A DNA stretch of 23,257 nucleotides from positions 3,187 to 26,443 of the forward strand of contig CAOZKB010000005.1 of NCBI GenBank assembly GCA_948571325.1, in the 5' to 3' direction. This stretch comes from an uncultured Candidatus Saccharibacteria bacterium (GTDB lineage Bacteria; Patescibacteriota; Saccharimonadia; Saccharimonadales; Saccharimonadaceae). Within the stretch, counting starts at the first letter, position 1. Each line of letters opens with the position of its first letter. The notes below the pieces were generated by a model. It ran no database searches, was not told where the DNA came from, and saw only the letters and a list, made by a program, of their open reading frames with translations. A program made the translations under genes and the position numbers. This document shows positions 6,503 to 13,663 of this stretch, in pieces.

Positions 6503-7371
6503 TGGCGGACGAAAATAAGCCAGCACAAGAGAAACGTTTAAAAATTTCTCGGGCGCAACAGTTAACGATGTTGGAGGTTTTAGGCGCGAGTTTGATCCTG
6601 GGGATTTGTTTGGTGCTGGTAGTGTTTTTGGTAAAATATATTGGCTTTAATACAGAAGTGATTTCGGCGAAAAATGAGGCGATTACGGACTACGATCAAT
6701 CACTACGTAATATTGGTATTTGTCAGGATACGGATAAGAATAATCGTTTGAATGGCGAAGAATTGGATAAATGTGATCCGTATAAAGTGGCGGTGAGCGA
6801 TATGAAGGATTCGTTAAGGTTTAATGTGTTGAATGTGATGGCGAATAATGAGGACCTGGAATCGGTAGCGCGTCAGCGAGAGCAAGACTGTTATGATGCA
6901 AATGGCGAAAAAATTGATTTTATGGCGAAGTATGAGGAAACAGACAATGAACTAGCGAAGCAGCAATATCTGCTTTTGACGAAAGTTTGTTCGGCGCTTC
7001 GGGTGGTGCCGGATGCGTTGCCAGCGCAGCAGAATACTGAAGCTTTAATGGCGAGCTTGAACCAGATTTTTATCTTGTCAAACTGGGAGCCAGAGACTTT
7101 GTCGCCGCGGGATGATGTGGTATATAGCGCGATTGATGGTGTAGGGGTGATTCCGGTAACTTTGCGAGTAGAAGGGTCATATGCGACGACGCTGGGTACT
7201 TTGAATAATATTGAGCGCTCGATTCGGGAATTTGATATTACGTCGGGACTGTTTGAGTGGACGACGGCGGGGATTAGTTTGCAGGCGCAGGCTAATGCGT
7301 ATTATTTGGATGAGATGGACGAATTAGAGATAACGAAGACGGTGAATGCTTCAAGAAAGGGGCGCAAATAA
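6502..7371 (+). CDS. pilO: PilO-like pilus assembly protein with an EF-hand-type loop
   Basis: It starts in a TAATG overlap with pilN. A basic cytoplasmic N-terminus is followed by one membrane helix (about residues 24-47) and a helical periplasm-side region; the C-terminal part (VIPVTLRVEGSYATTLGTL) resembles the PilO ferredoxin-like fold. PilO dimerises with PilN in the alignment subcomplex. At 289 aa it is longer than typical PilO (about 200). Residues 76-87, DTDKNNRLNGEE, fit an EF-hand calcium loop with acidic or Asn ligands at positions 1, 3, 5 and 12, and are bracketed by Cys74 and Cys91. The same Cys-bracketed loop occurs in the next gene product. Confidence 0.82.
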   Translation: MADENKPAQEKRLKISRAQQLTMLEVLGASLILGICLVLVVFLVKYIGFNTEVISAKNEAITDYDQSLRNIGICQDTDKNNRLNGEELDKCDPYKVAVSDMKDSLRFNVLNVMANNEDLESVARQREQDCYDANGEKIDFMAKYEETDNELAKQQYLLLTKVCSALRVVPDALPAQQNTEALMASLNQIFILSNWEPETLSPRDDVVYSAIDGVGVIPVTLRVEGSYATTLGTLNNIERSIREFDITSGLFEWTTAGISLQAQANAYYLDEMDELEITKTVNASRKGRK

Positions 7372-7827
7372 ATGAAACGGTCGGATATTTTTACGTTGAT
7401 TTTGATTGCGGGGATTGGAACTTTGGCAGCGTTCTTTGTGTGTAATGCGATTTTGGGCGATCCGGATAAGGCGTCGGTAAGTTTTACGGCGTTGCGCGAT
7501 GTGGTAAGTAGTAGCCTAGACCAGCCGGATCCGGAGATTTTTAATAGCTATGCAATTAATCCGACGGTGGAAGTCTATGTAGGGGATTGTGAAGATATTG
7601 ACCGCAACGGAATTTTGGACACGGCGGAATTGATTGTGTGTGGTAAGGCGGCGCCAGAGTCTTTGCCAACGGGTGAAGATGCAACGGTAGAGGAGTTGAC
7701 GCGGATTAGGGAGACTGATGGTTGTATTGCGACGCCGGAGGGAACAACGTTGTGTGGCGATGATAAAAAGTCTTATATTGATGAAGTGATTGCAGGAATG
7801 AATAATACTGAGAATCAAGAGGAGTAA
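7372..7827 (+). CDS. Small bitopic pilus-operon protein with an EF-hand-type loop
   Basis: The ATG directly follows the pilO stop (TAA then ATG). The 151-aa product has one N-terminal membrane helix (about 7-27) and an extracytoplasmic domain. Residues 75-86, DIDRNGILDTAE, are an almost canonical EF-hand or dockerin-type calcium loop, bracketed by Cys73 and Cys90 with the same spacing as in the PilO-like protein. A second Cys pair lies near the C-terminus (GCIATPEGTTLCGDD). Its position is that of pilP in Gram-negative operons, but I see no lipobox or PilP-like sequence, and an organism without an outer membrane would need no PilP-PilQ link. Best described as a pilus-operon membrane protein of unknown role. 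Confidence 0.8.
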   Translation: MKRSDIFTLILIAGIGTLAAFFVCNAILGDPDKASVSFTALRDVVSSSLDQPDPEIFNSYAINPTVEVYVGDCEDIDRNGILDTAELIVCGKAAPESLPTGEDATVEELTRIRETDGCIATPEGTTLCGDDKKSYIDEVIAGMNNTENQEE

Positions 7828-7830
7828 ACG

Positions 7831-9594
7831 GTGGCACTTTTGACCAAGGATGGGTTGGAAAGTGTAACGAACTTACTGGTAAGTGAGGGGCTTTTGGACG
7901 CGGCGGTTTTGGCGCAGGTGCAAGCGGAAGTGCAGCAGACGAAGCAGCCGCTGATTGAGGCTTTGACGACAAAGGGCTTGGTAAGTGATAATATGATTGC
8001 GCACGCAACAGCGGTGTTTATGGGGGTGCCGTATGTGGATTTGAAGAACGTTGAAATGGATCAGAATGTGCTATTGCTGTTGTCGCTGGAGGTAGCGGAG
8101 CGTTCAATGGCGGTGCCATTGGGGGAGGAGAACGGTCAGTTAGTAGTGGCAATGCTGGATGTAGGAAACGTGCAGGCAGTGGATTATCTCTCGACTCTAA
8201 CAAAGAAACCGGTGCGAGCCTTGATGGCGTCGAGCGATGGAATTCAGGCAGTTTTGAAGCAGTATCGCGGGGATTTTTCGAGCGTTAAGCAGGCGGTAAA
8301 GACCACAAATCAAGAAGTTGCGTTGAAGGAAAATAGTGACGTTAAGACGATTACGCAGGATTCGCCGATTTCGAAGGCTTTGACTTCGATTTTGGATTTT
8401 GCGGTGAAGTCGAAAGCGTCGGATATTCATATTGAGCCGCTAGAGAATAGCTTGATTATTCGGTGTCGGATTGACGGGGTGCTTCGGAAGGTGATGGATT
8501 TGCCACGAGCGATTGAACCGGCGCTGGTGTCGAGGATTAAGATTTTGGCGAATTTGAAGATTGATGAGCATCGGATTCCGCAGGATGGTCAATTTGCGGT
8601 GGCGGTGGGAGATAAGGAGGTGGATTTGCGTATTGCGATTTCGCCAGTGGTGTGGGGTGAGCAGGTGGTGATTCGTTTGCTAGATAAAAGTGGTACGAGT
8701 ATGGAAATCGAAGACATGGGGATGACGGGGCGGGCGCTGAGGACGGTGATGGCAGGGATTGAGCGGCCGAATGGAATGATTTTGACGTCGGGGCCAACTG
8801 GTTCGGGTAAAAGTACGACATTGTATGCGTTGATTAAGAAGATCAAATCTGAAAAGATTAATATTGTAACGCTGGAAGACCCGGTAGAATATAAGATGGA
8901 CGGGGTGAATCAGATTCAGGTGAACGTGGATGCAGGGTTGACTTTTGCATCAGGTTTGAGGAGTATTTTGCGTCAGGATCCGGATGTGGTGATGGTGGGG
9001 GAGATTCGTGATAATGAGACGGCGAATTTGGCAGTGCAGGCGAGTTTGACGGGACACTTAGTGTTTTCGACGTTACACACAAACTCGGCGGCAGGGATTT
9101 TGCCGAGGTTGTTGGATATGGGGATTGAGCCGTTTCTATTGGCATCAACGCTAAATACGGTGATTGGGCAACGTTTGGTGCGACGAGTGGCGCCAAAGCG
9201 GACGGTGCGACAGAGTACGGATATGGAAACGGAAGAAATTGAGAATGTGATTGGTGGTTTGTTGCCGAAGACGGCGGAGGAGGCGGTGTCTAGAGGGGAA
9301 GATTTGGGTTATGAGAATTTACCATTAGCAAATCAGACTTCGTATAGTTTGGTGAAGGGGGTGGATGATCAGAATTCGCCGGGTGGATATGCGGGGCGAG
9401 CCGGGCTTTATGAAGCGATCGATGTGGATGAGGATATCCAGAAATTGATTGTGGCGCATGCAACGGCGGCGGAAGTGATGCGCGTGGCGAAGGAAAAGGG
9501 GACGGTGACGATGCGACAGGATGGATTTTTGAAAGCGGTAACTGGCGTGACGACGATTGAAGAAGTGAATCGCGTGGCAGGGGATTTGGCGTAG
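7831..9594 (+). CDS. pilB: Type IV pilus assembly ATPase PilB/GspE family
   Basis: GTG start with AGAGGAG upstream, 3 bp after the previous stop. The 587-aa protein has an MshEN/GspE N-terminal domain (LLVSEGLLD...LKNVEM, about 10-150), then the hexameric motor ATPase: Walker A GPTGSGKST (321-329), Asp-box region TLEDPVEY, Walker B DPDVVMVGEIRD and His box STLHTNSA. It powers pilin polymerisation from the cytoplasmic face. The CxxC...CxxC zinc element found between the His box and the C-terminus in many PilB/GspE proteins is absent: the segment after QRLVRRVAP has no Cys. No pilC, pilT, pilD or prepilin gene follows; the operon ends here. Confidence 0.95.
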   Translation: MALLTKDGLESVTNLLVSEGLLDAAVLAQVQAEVQQTKQPLIEALTTKGLVSDNMIAHATAVFMGVPYVDLKNVEMDQNVLLLLSLEVAERSMAVPLGEENGQLVVAMLDVGNVQAVDYLSTLTKKPVRALMASSDGIQAVLKQYRGDFSSVKQAVKTTNQEVALKENSDVKTITQDSPISKALTSILDFAVKSKASDIHIEPLENSLIIRCRIDGVLRKVMDLPRAIEPALVSRIKILANLKIDEHRIPQDGQFAVAVGDKEVDLRIAISPVVWGEQVVIRLLDKSGTSMEIEDMGMTGRALRTVMAGIERPNGMILTSGPTGSGKSTTLYALIKKIKSEKINIVTLEDPVEYKMDGVNQIQVNVDAGLTFASGLRSILRQDPDVVMVGEIRDNETANLAVQASLTGHLVFSTLHTNSAAGILPRLLDMGIEPFLLASTLNTVIGQRLVRRVAPKRTVRQSTDMETEEIENVIGGLLPKTAEEAVSRGEDLGYENLPLANQTSYSLVKGVDDQNSPGGYAGRAGLYEAIDVDEDIQKLIVAHATAAEVMRVAKEKGTVTMRQDGFLKAVTGVTTIEEVNRVAGDLA

Positions 9595-9616
9595 GGGAAG
9601 GTGTAAGCCATACGTC

Positions 9617-9724
9617 AATGCTCCTTCACGTCAAGGGGACACTCTCAAAACCGATTACGCTAACGCTTCGCTGGTTTTGACCCGTGTCCGCCTAGGGCGA
9701 AAGCTCAAGACGTGAAGGAGTATT
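9617..9724 (+). repeat. 108-bp foldback element, member 1 of a palindromic family (possible structured RNA)
   Basis: The outer stem pairs 9617-9632 with 9709-9724 (16 bp, one G-U; inner part CTCCTTCACGTC/GACGTGAAGGAG). Inside are GGACAC (9637-9642) with GTGTCC (9684-9689), TCAAAACC (9645-9652) with GGTTTTGA (9673-9680), and a GAAA-tetraloop hairpin GGGC-GAAA-GCTC (9695-9706). This makes a three-way-junction fold. No T-tract follows, so it is not a normal terminator although it sits 22 bp after pilB. CTCTCAAAACCGA (9642-9654) and TTTTGACCCG (9675-9684) recur, inverted, inside leuS at 20418-20456. It is either a mobile palindromic element or an RNA; I match it to no known RNA family. Confidence 0.7.
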
Positions 9725-9777
9725 AACTCATGGCTATATAACTTAGCTCGGAATCTAAAATGCTGCGAGGGATTGGT

Positions 9778-9895
9778 GGGGATTCTAGACGACTCCTGCT
9801 GGTGACTAGAAAAAACGATAAGTAGTATTAAAGAATATTGATTGGTCGATGTACTTTAATATGTGGGTCACCAGCAGGAGCCAGCTAGAATTCCC
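9778..9895. repeat. Large inverted repeat beside cassette B
   Basis: The arms form GGGGATTCTAG (9778-9788) with 9885-9895, a 4x4 internal loop, then 14 perfect pairs CTCCTGCTGGTGAC (9793-9806) with 9867-9880. A further inner stem TATTAAAG/CTTTAATA lies around 9827-9860. The foldback begins about 15 bp past the stop codon of cassette B on the minus strand. It could be a terminator-like structure for minus transcripts, a recombination-prone cruciform or a miniature element. Cassette A has no equivalent. Confidence 0.65.
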
Positions 9896-9907
9896 GTCAC
9901 TATCTCT

Positions 9908-10113
9908 CCCTACAGTACTAGACAGCGGACGGAGAAAGCGATGGTACGCTTATCATTACCGGATGGATAGACGTGAATACTATTAAAATACTGATGATAG
10001 GCAGATGAGGCGTCTGGATAGGCGGTACTAGCCCAGTAGACGCTGTAGAAACCTAGAAGTCGTGAAGAGCCAGTCCAGAGGTTGACATATCCCCCACGGA
10101 CAAAGGAGAGAGG
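9908..10113 (-). repeat. Cassette B: second promoterless 3' end of the surface domain
   Basis: It is the same 206-bp unit as cassette A. On the minus strand it encodes PLSFVRGG, a core with VYWASTAYP and AYHQYF, and AFSVRCLVL, then TAG (9912-9910). Bases 9908-9940 and 10091-10113 are identical to cassette A's ends; 9941-10090 is the diverged core. Compared with A, 23 of 67 residues differ and there are no indels. Upstream in frame there are about 19 more codons (ending SYNNLSLY) back to a TTG near 10170. They faintly resemble what precedes such domains (a .LL..Y... segment) but they have no start signal. Silent donor cassette or relic. Confidence 0.8.
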
Positions 10114-10289
10114 GTAGAGGGAGAGGTTATTGTATGACAGAAGCTCAGCATAACGCTTAACCACCGTCAACAGTTCTAATAGTATAGCGCAGGGACATCA
10201 TTAAAAAACGCAGTCTGAAGGCCACGTTTTTAAACTTGTAACTAGTAAACTTGAATGCTCGAGAGCCAGTTACTATCTATATCCCGCTT
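10114..10289. other. Short non-coding spacer between cassette B and the decayed gene
   Basis: No gene is visible. The minus strand holds only broken frames here; the half next to cassette B carries the in-frame extension described with that cassette. Confidence 0.5.
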
Positions 10290-10502
10290 TCAAACACTAG
10301 TTTTGTCACCGACCAGAGCTTGTCCCAGGCCTTCTTGTAAACAGAAGCGTTTTTTAACAGTGTCACCATATCCAGCTCCGACCGCGCTATAGATCGTCAC
10401 ATTGTTAAAATAGGCACGCAAAGCATCGCGACCCTGCAAAAACTCTAATGGCGATCGTATAAACTCGATCCCCAAGCTTAGCTTCGCAGACTCGCCCCAC
10501 GT
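10290..10502 (-). pseudogene. Decayed short gene, start codon changed to ACG
   Basis: The minus-strand frame reads TWGESAKLSLGIEFIRSPLE..., about 70 residues ending at TGA, and looks like real coding sequence (LQGRDALRAYFNNVTIYSAVGAGYG). A good promoter sits directly in front (10507-10535). As in other leaderless genes here, translation should begin about 5 nt after the -10 box. At that place the codon is ACG (10502-10500), one transition from ATG. The next in-frame ATG upstream (10535) lies in the promoter and the only nearby GTG is out of frame. Likely the 5' remnant of an inactivated leaderless gene, or a gene using ACG. Family not recognised. Confidence 0.5.
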
Positions 10503-10506
10503 AGTA

Positions 10507-10535
10507 ATTATAGCACATATTGCCGAAAAAATCAA
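10507..10535 (-). promoter_or_regulatory. Minus-strand promoter of the decayed gene
   Basis: On the minus strand: TTGATT (10535-10530), 17 bp, TGC extension, TATAAT (10512-10507). It is back to back with the GAPDH promoter. Confidence 0.7.
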
Positions 10536-10538
10536 TAC

Positions 10539-10567
10539 TTTTATGCTATTTTAGCTTATGCTATAAT
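10539..10567 (+). promoter_or_regulatory. Promoter of the GAPDH operon
   Basis: The extended -10 TGC-TATAAT (10559-10567) is strong; the -35 (TTTTAT, 10539-10544) is poor. The start point near 10574 gives a short 5' UTR with AGGAG at 10587-10591 before ATG 10602. Confidence 0.75.
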
Positions 10568-10601
10568 AAAACTAAAGTAGACTTTTAGGAGACGAAATAA
10601 A

Positions 10602-11606
10602 ATGGTAAGACTGGCGATAAACGGGTTTGGGCGCATCGGGCGGGCCGCTTTTAAAATCGCTTTTGAGCGACACGACGCCGAGATTATCGCCGTCAATAGC
10701 CTCGGCGACGCGCGCACTTTTGCGCATCTGTTGAAATATGATTCAGTTTATGGTGTATATGACCATGAAATTAGCTATGATGAAAAGCATATCATCGTTG
10801 ACGGTCGCAAGATTTTGTTTTTGAATGAGCCGGAGCCTATTAAACTCCCGTGGGATAAGTTACAAATCGACGTAGTATTAGAGTGTACCGGTAAATTCCG
10901 CGCCCCCGACGATGCTCGTCAGCATATTAAGGCCGGCGCCCGCAAAGTCGTGATTTCCGCTCCTGCTAAAGGATCCGGCGCTAAAACCGTTGTATTAGGG
11001 GTGAATGAAGAAGTTGTGACTGCCGACGATGACATTATTTCTTGTGCTAGTTGCACTACTAATTGTATCGCCCCCGTTATGAAAGTCATCGAAGACAATT
11101 TCGGTATCGAAAAAGCCATGATGACCACCGTCCATTCCTACACCGTTTCACAAAAACTCGTCGACGATGCCGCTAAAGATTTGCGCGAGGCTCGCGCCGC
11201 AGCCGTTAATATCGCGCCTACTACCACCGGCGCCTCCAAGGCTGCCGCCTTGACGATTCCTAGCTTAGATGGTAAATTTAATGGTCTTTCCGTCCGCGTG
11301 CCAAGCTTAATCGTTTCGCTAGCCGATATTACTGCCGTGCTTAAACACCACGTTACCGTCGAAGATCTCAACTCCGTGCTTGAAAAAGCCTCCCGCGAAC
11401 CGTATTATGAGGGTATTCTAGACGTTACCCGCGCAGAATTAGTTAGTTCGGACTTTCGCGGCAATTCCCATTCTGCCATCGTTGATCTACCGCTCACCGA
11501 CGTTGTAGGTGGTAATTTAGTAAAAATTGTGGCTTGGTATGATAACGAATGGGGTTACTCTAATCGTCTTGTCGAGTTGTCAGTTGATTTTGGCCGTGGA
11601 GCATAA
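10602..11606 (+). CDS. gap: Glyceraldehyde-3-phosphate dehydrogenase, type I
   Basis: At 334 aa the length is normal for the family. The N-terminal Rossmann motif INGFGRIGR (7-15) is followed by the catalytic SCTTNC with Cys151, HSYT, TTTGASKA and the C-terminal WYDNEWGYSNR. It oxidises glyceraldehyde 3-phosphate to 1,3-bisphosphoglycerate in the cytoplasm. At the end of the second Rossmann strand the usual NAD-selecting Asp (VNDL) is Ser (VNSLGD, residue 33), which may relax or change cofactor choice. It is first in a same-strand run with rpiB, rpe and a LOG gene and probably co-transcribed with them, as no terminator is seen before 13530. Confidence 0.97.
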   Translation: MVRLAINGFGRIGRAAFKIAFERHDAEIIAVNSLGDARTFAHLLKYDSVYGVYDHEISYDEKHIIVDGRKILFLNEPEPIKLPWDKLQIDVVLECTGKFRAPDDARQHIKAGARKVVISAPAKGSGAKTVVLGVNEEVVTADDDIISCASCTTNCIAPVMKVIEDNFGIEKAMMTTVHSYTVSQKLVDDAAKDLREARAAAVNIAPTTTGASKAAALTIPSLDGKFNGLSVRVPSLIVSLADITAVLKHHVTVEDLNSVLEKASREPYYEGILDVTRAELVSSDFRGNSHSAIVDLPLTDVVGGNLVKIVAWYDNEWGYSNRLVELSVDFGRGA

Positions 11607-11612
11607 AAAATC

Positions 11613-11639
11613 TAAAGAGCATAAAGAGCATAAAGAGCA
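11613..11639 (+). repeat. Three tandem copies of TAAAGAGCA
   Basis: A 9-bp unit is repeated three times without a spacer, in the gap between gap and rpiB and just before AAGGAGG (11648-11654). It could change copy number by slippage and so alter spacing within the operon. There are too few units, and no spacers, for CRISPR. Confidence 0.8.
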
Positions 11640-11662
11640 CAAGCAGAAAGGAGGACCATCAG

Positions 11663-12133
11663 ATGATGCCAGAATATAAAATTTACCTCGGAGCTGACCA
11701 CCGCGGCTTTCAGAAAAAAGAAGAGCTTTTTGATTTAATTAAAGATTGCCATGAGAACGTTATTGTGGAAGATTTGGGGGCAGAAACTCTCGATCCCGAC
11801 GATGATTTTAATGATCCAGCTATTGCCGTTGCAAAAGCCGTTCTTGCCAATGAACATAGTTTCGGCGTGCTGGTCTGCGGTTCAGCGCATGGCGTTTGTA
11901 TGCAGGCAAATCGCTTCAAAGGTGTTCGCGCCATTCACGCTACGACTCCAGAGAGCGCTCAACGTGGTCGTGAGCATGATTACGCGAACGTGCTTTGCTT
12001 ATCGGCCGAAGAAGATGGTCTAGATGTCGACCAAATGGAACAAATCGTCAAAGCTTTTTGTCACTCGCGGCAGAATCCCGACGAACGCTATGCGCGCCGC
12101 GTCAAACGCTTAGATGAAGATGTAAAGGACTAA
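11663..12133 (+). CDS. rpiB: Ribose-5-phosphate isomerase B
   Basis: This 156-aa RpiB/LacAB-family protein has the motif GADHRG at the N-terminus, then VLVCGSAHGVCMQANR with the Cys of CGS as the probable general base, and AIHATTPESAQRGREHDYANVLCL. It interconverts ribulose 5-phosphate and ribose 5-phosphate. Two adjacent ATGs (11663, 11666) are possible; the Shine-Dalgarno AAGGAGG suits either. The C-terminal helix is a little longer and more charged than usual. It is followed 3 bp later by rpe, so the two pentose-phosphate enzymes are made together. Confidence 0.9.
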   Translation: MMPEYKIYLGADHRGFQKKEELFDLIKDCHENVIVEDLGAETLDPDDDFNDPAIAVAKAVLANEHSFGVLVCGSAHGVCMQANRFKGVRAIHATTPESAQRGREHDYANVLCLSAEEDGLDVDQMEQIVKAFCHSRQNPDERYARRVKRLDEDVKD

Positions 12134-12136
12134 TCC

Positions 12137-12784
12137 ATGCCCACTATCATCCCCACCATCACCACCGACAGCGCAGAAGTCTTTCAACATAACATTACGG
12201 AATTTCAGAAATTTTCCAAGCGTATCCAAGTTGACGCTTCCGACGGTAGTTTTGCGCCCACTACTATGCTGCCGCTTGACCAAATGACTTTTCCCGAAGA
12301 CACAACTATTGACTTGCATATTATGAGTGCTCGTCCGAGCGATCATCTGGCGAAGATTCTCGAGCTGAAACCTAGCCTCTGTATTATCCATGCCGAAGCC
12401 AGTGATGATATTTTGAACTTCTTTAATCAACTCAAAACTGCCGGCATTAAGACTGGCATCGCCCTGCTCAAAACCACTTTTCCCGGCAAAGTTCAGCAGG
12501 CGATTGCCGAAGCGGACCATGCCATGATTTTTGCCGGCGCCCTCGGTCAGCAGGGTGGTAATATTGATATGATGCAAATCGAAAAAGTCCCCCTCATCCG
12601 CGCCATCAAGTCCGACATTGAAGTTGGCTGGGATGGTGGTATTAACCTCAGTAACGTCCGCGCTCTTGCGCATGCCGATATTGATGTGTTAAATGTTGGC
12701 AGTGCTATCACGGGCGCTTCCGACCCGGCCGCCATGTATCAATCACTCATCACCGAAAGCGAGAAGAAAGGCGTGTTAATTTAA
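12137..12784 (+). CDS. rpe: Divergent ribulose-phosphate 3-epimerase-like TIM barrel
   Basis: The 215-aa barrel carries degenerate RPE motifs in order: RIQVDASDGSFAP (for WIHIDVMDGHFVP), IDLHIMSARPSDHL, IIHAEA, GIALL and EVGWDGGINLSNV. Of the four RPE metal ligands, the two Asp and the second His are recognisable, but the first His (IHID) is Gln here (IQVD). It likely epimerises ribulose 5-phosphate and xylulose 5-phosphate, given its place next to rpiB, but the lost ligand and poor overall match leave room for another sugar-phosphate substrate. Translation may be coupled to rpiB; only a weak AAGGA lies upstream. Confidence 0.75.
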   Translation: MPTIIPTITTDSAEVFQHNITEFQKFSKRIQVDASDGSFAPTTMLPLDQMTFPEDTTIDLHIMSARPSDHLAKILELKPSLCIIHAEASDDILNFFNQLKTAGIKTGIALLKTTFPGKVQQAIAEADHAMIFAGALGQQGGNIDMMQIEKVPLIRAIKSDIEVGWDGGINLSNVRALAHADIDVLNVGSAITGASDPAAMYQSLITESEKKGVLI

Positions 12785-12798
12785 CCAGAAAGGGAACT

Positions 12799-13530
12799 AT
12801 GTTAGACGAAGAAATCCTCAAACAGCTCGAAGCTGCCGACGTTGAGCGTGCCAAAGCTTATGCTAATGACCTCGAGCGTGGCTTGAAGATTGTCCGCACT
12901 TTTCCGCAGGGCGTGACAATTTTCGGCTCTGCCCGTTTGCCGCAAGACAATAAATATTGTAAAAAAGCCCGCGAGCTTGGTCAGCTCCTCGCCCAAAATG
13001 GTCATACCGTGATTACTGGTGGCGGCCCTGGCATCATGGAGGCTGCCAATCAAGGTGCTTTCGAGTATGGTGGCCGCAGCATTGGCCTCAATATTACCCT
13101 TAAGCACGAACAGGAGCCAAACCCTTACCTTACTGACATGCTGCAGTTCAAGTACTTTTTCGCTCGCAAGGTTATGCTCGCTATGTCGGCGAAAGTCTAC
13201 GTGATGTTCCCGGGCGGCCTCGGCACACTGGATGAGCTATCGGAGATTATTATTCTAATGCAAGAAGAAAAGATGCCAAAGATGCCCGTCTTCTTCTTCG
13301 GTAAGAGCTTCTGGCGACCGCTAGATAAGTTTATCCAAGGCAAAATGCTGCCGCTCCGCCTTGTCAGTGAAAGCGATTTACATATTTACAAAGTCACCGA
13401 TGATGTCAAAGAAATCGTTCGTGCCGCCAACAAAATCGGCCACCCAACTATCAAAACCAATTATTATGATGGTTTCACCTCGGCGATTAAAGCCATGCAG
13501 CTCCCCGAAGATCAGCGACTCATCAAATAG
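12799..13530 (+). CDS. LOG-family nucleotide phosphoribohydrolase (TIGR00730-like)
   Basis: This 243-aa protein starts after GAAAGGGA. It has VTIFGSARLP, GHTVITGGGPGIMEAANQGA and PGGLGTLDE (138-146), the PGGxGTxxE active-site signature of LOG/YvdD proteins, often misnamed lysine decarboxylases. These enzymes split nucleoside 5'-monophosphates (cytokinin-type or ordinary purine or pyrimidine) into base and ribose 5-phosphate. Next to rpiB and rpe, a role in feeding ribose 5-phosphate from nucleotides into central metabolism is a reasonable inference. There is an N-terminal helical extension of about 35 residues. Confidence 0.88.
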   Translation: MLDEEILKQLEAADVERAKAYANDLERGLKIVRTFPQGVTIFGSARLPQDNKYCKKARELGQLLAQNGHTVITGGGPGIMEAANQGAFEYGGRSIGLNITLKHEQEPNPYLTDMLQFKYFFARKVMLAMSAKVYVMFPGGLGTLDELSEIIILMQEEKMPKMPVFFFGKSFWRPLDKFIQGKMLPLRLVSESDLHIYKVTDDVKEIVRAANKIGHPTIKTNYYDGFTSAIKAMQLPEDQRLIK

Positions 13531-13663
13531 CCGAAAACTCAAATTTTCGCCAAATCCTCTGCAAACCCCTGAAAAACCTCTACAAAAACTTCTTAAACTG
13601 CTTGCGAAATCACTCAAAATATCCCGAAAATCTCGCAAAATCCCTCAAATATTATAAAAAGTA

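Noticed and set aside
9617..9724. Intrinsic terminator of the pil operon
   Set aside because: No T-tract follows on either side and the internal junction is too elaborate; the shared core with leuS argues for an element or an RNA instead.
1917..10113. Diversity-generating retroelement producing the cassette variation
   Set aside because: There is no reverse transcriptase, accessory gene or adenine-rich template repeat in the window, and A and B differ by many C/T and G/T synonymous changes rather than adenine-specific ones. Only the NNY-type variable codons resemble such a system; an ancient origin remains possible.
11613..11639. CRISPR-like repeat
   Set aside because: Three head-to-tail 9-bp units with no spacers and no cas genes.
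12110..12673. 187-aa minus-strand frame opposite rpe
   Set aside because: Antisense of conserved barrel motifs, no start signals.
13361..13657. 98-aa plus-strand frame over the end of the LOG gene
   Set aside because: Ser/Pro/Lys low-complexity product, overlaps a conserved gene in another frame and has no ribosome binding site.
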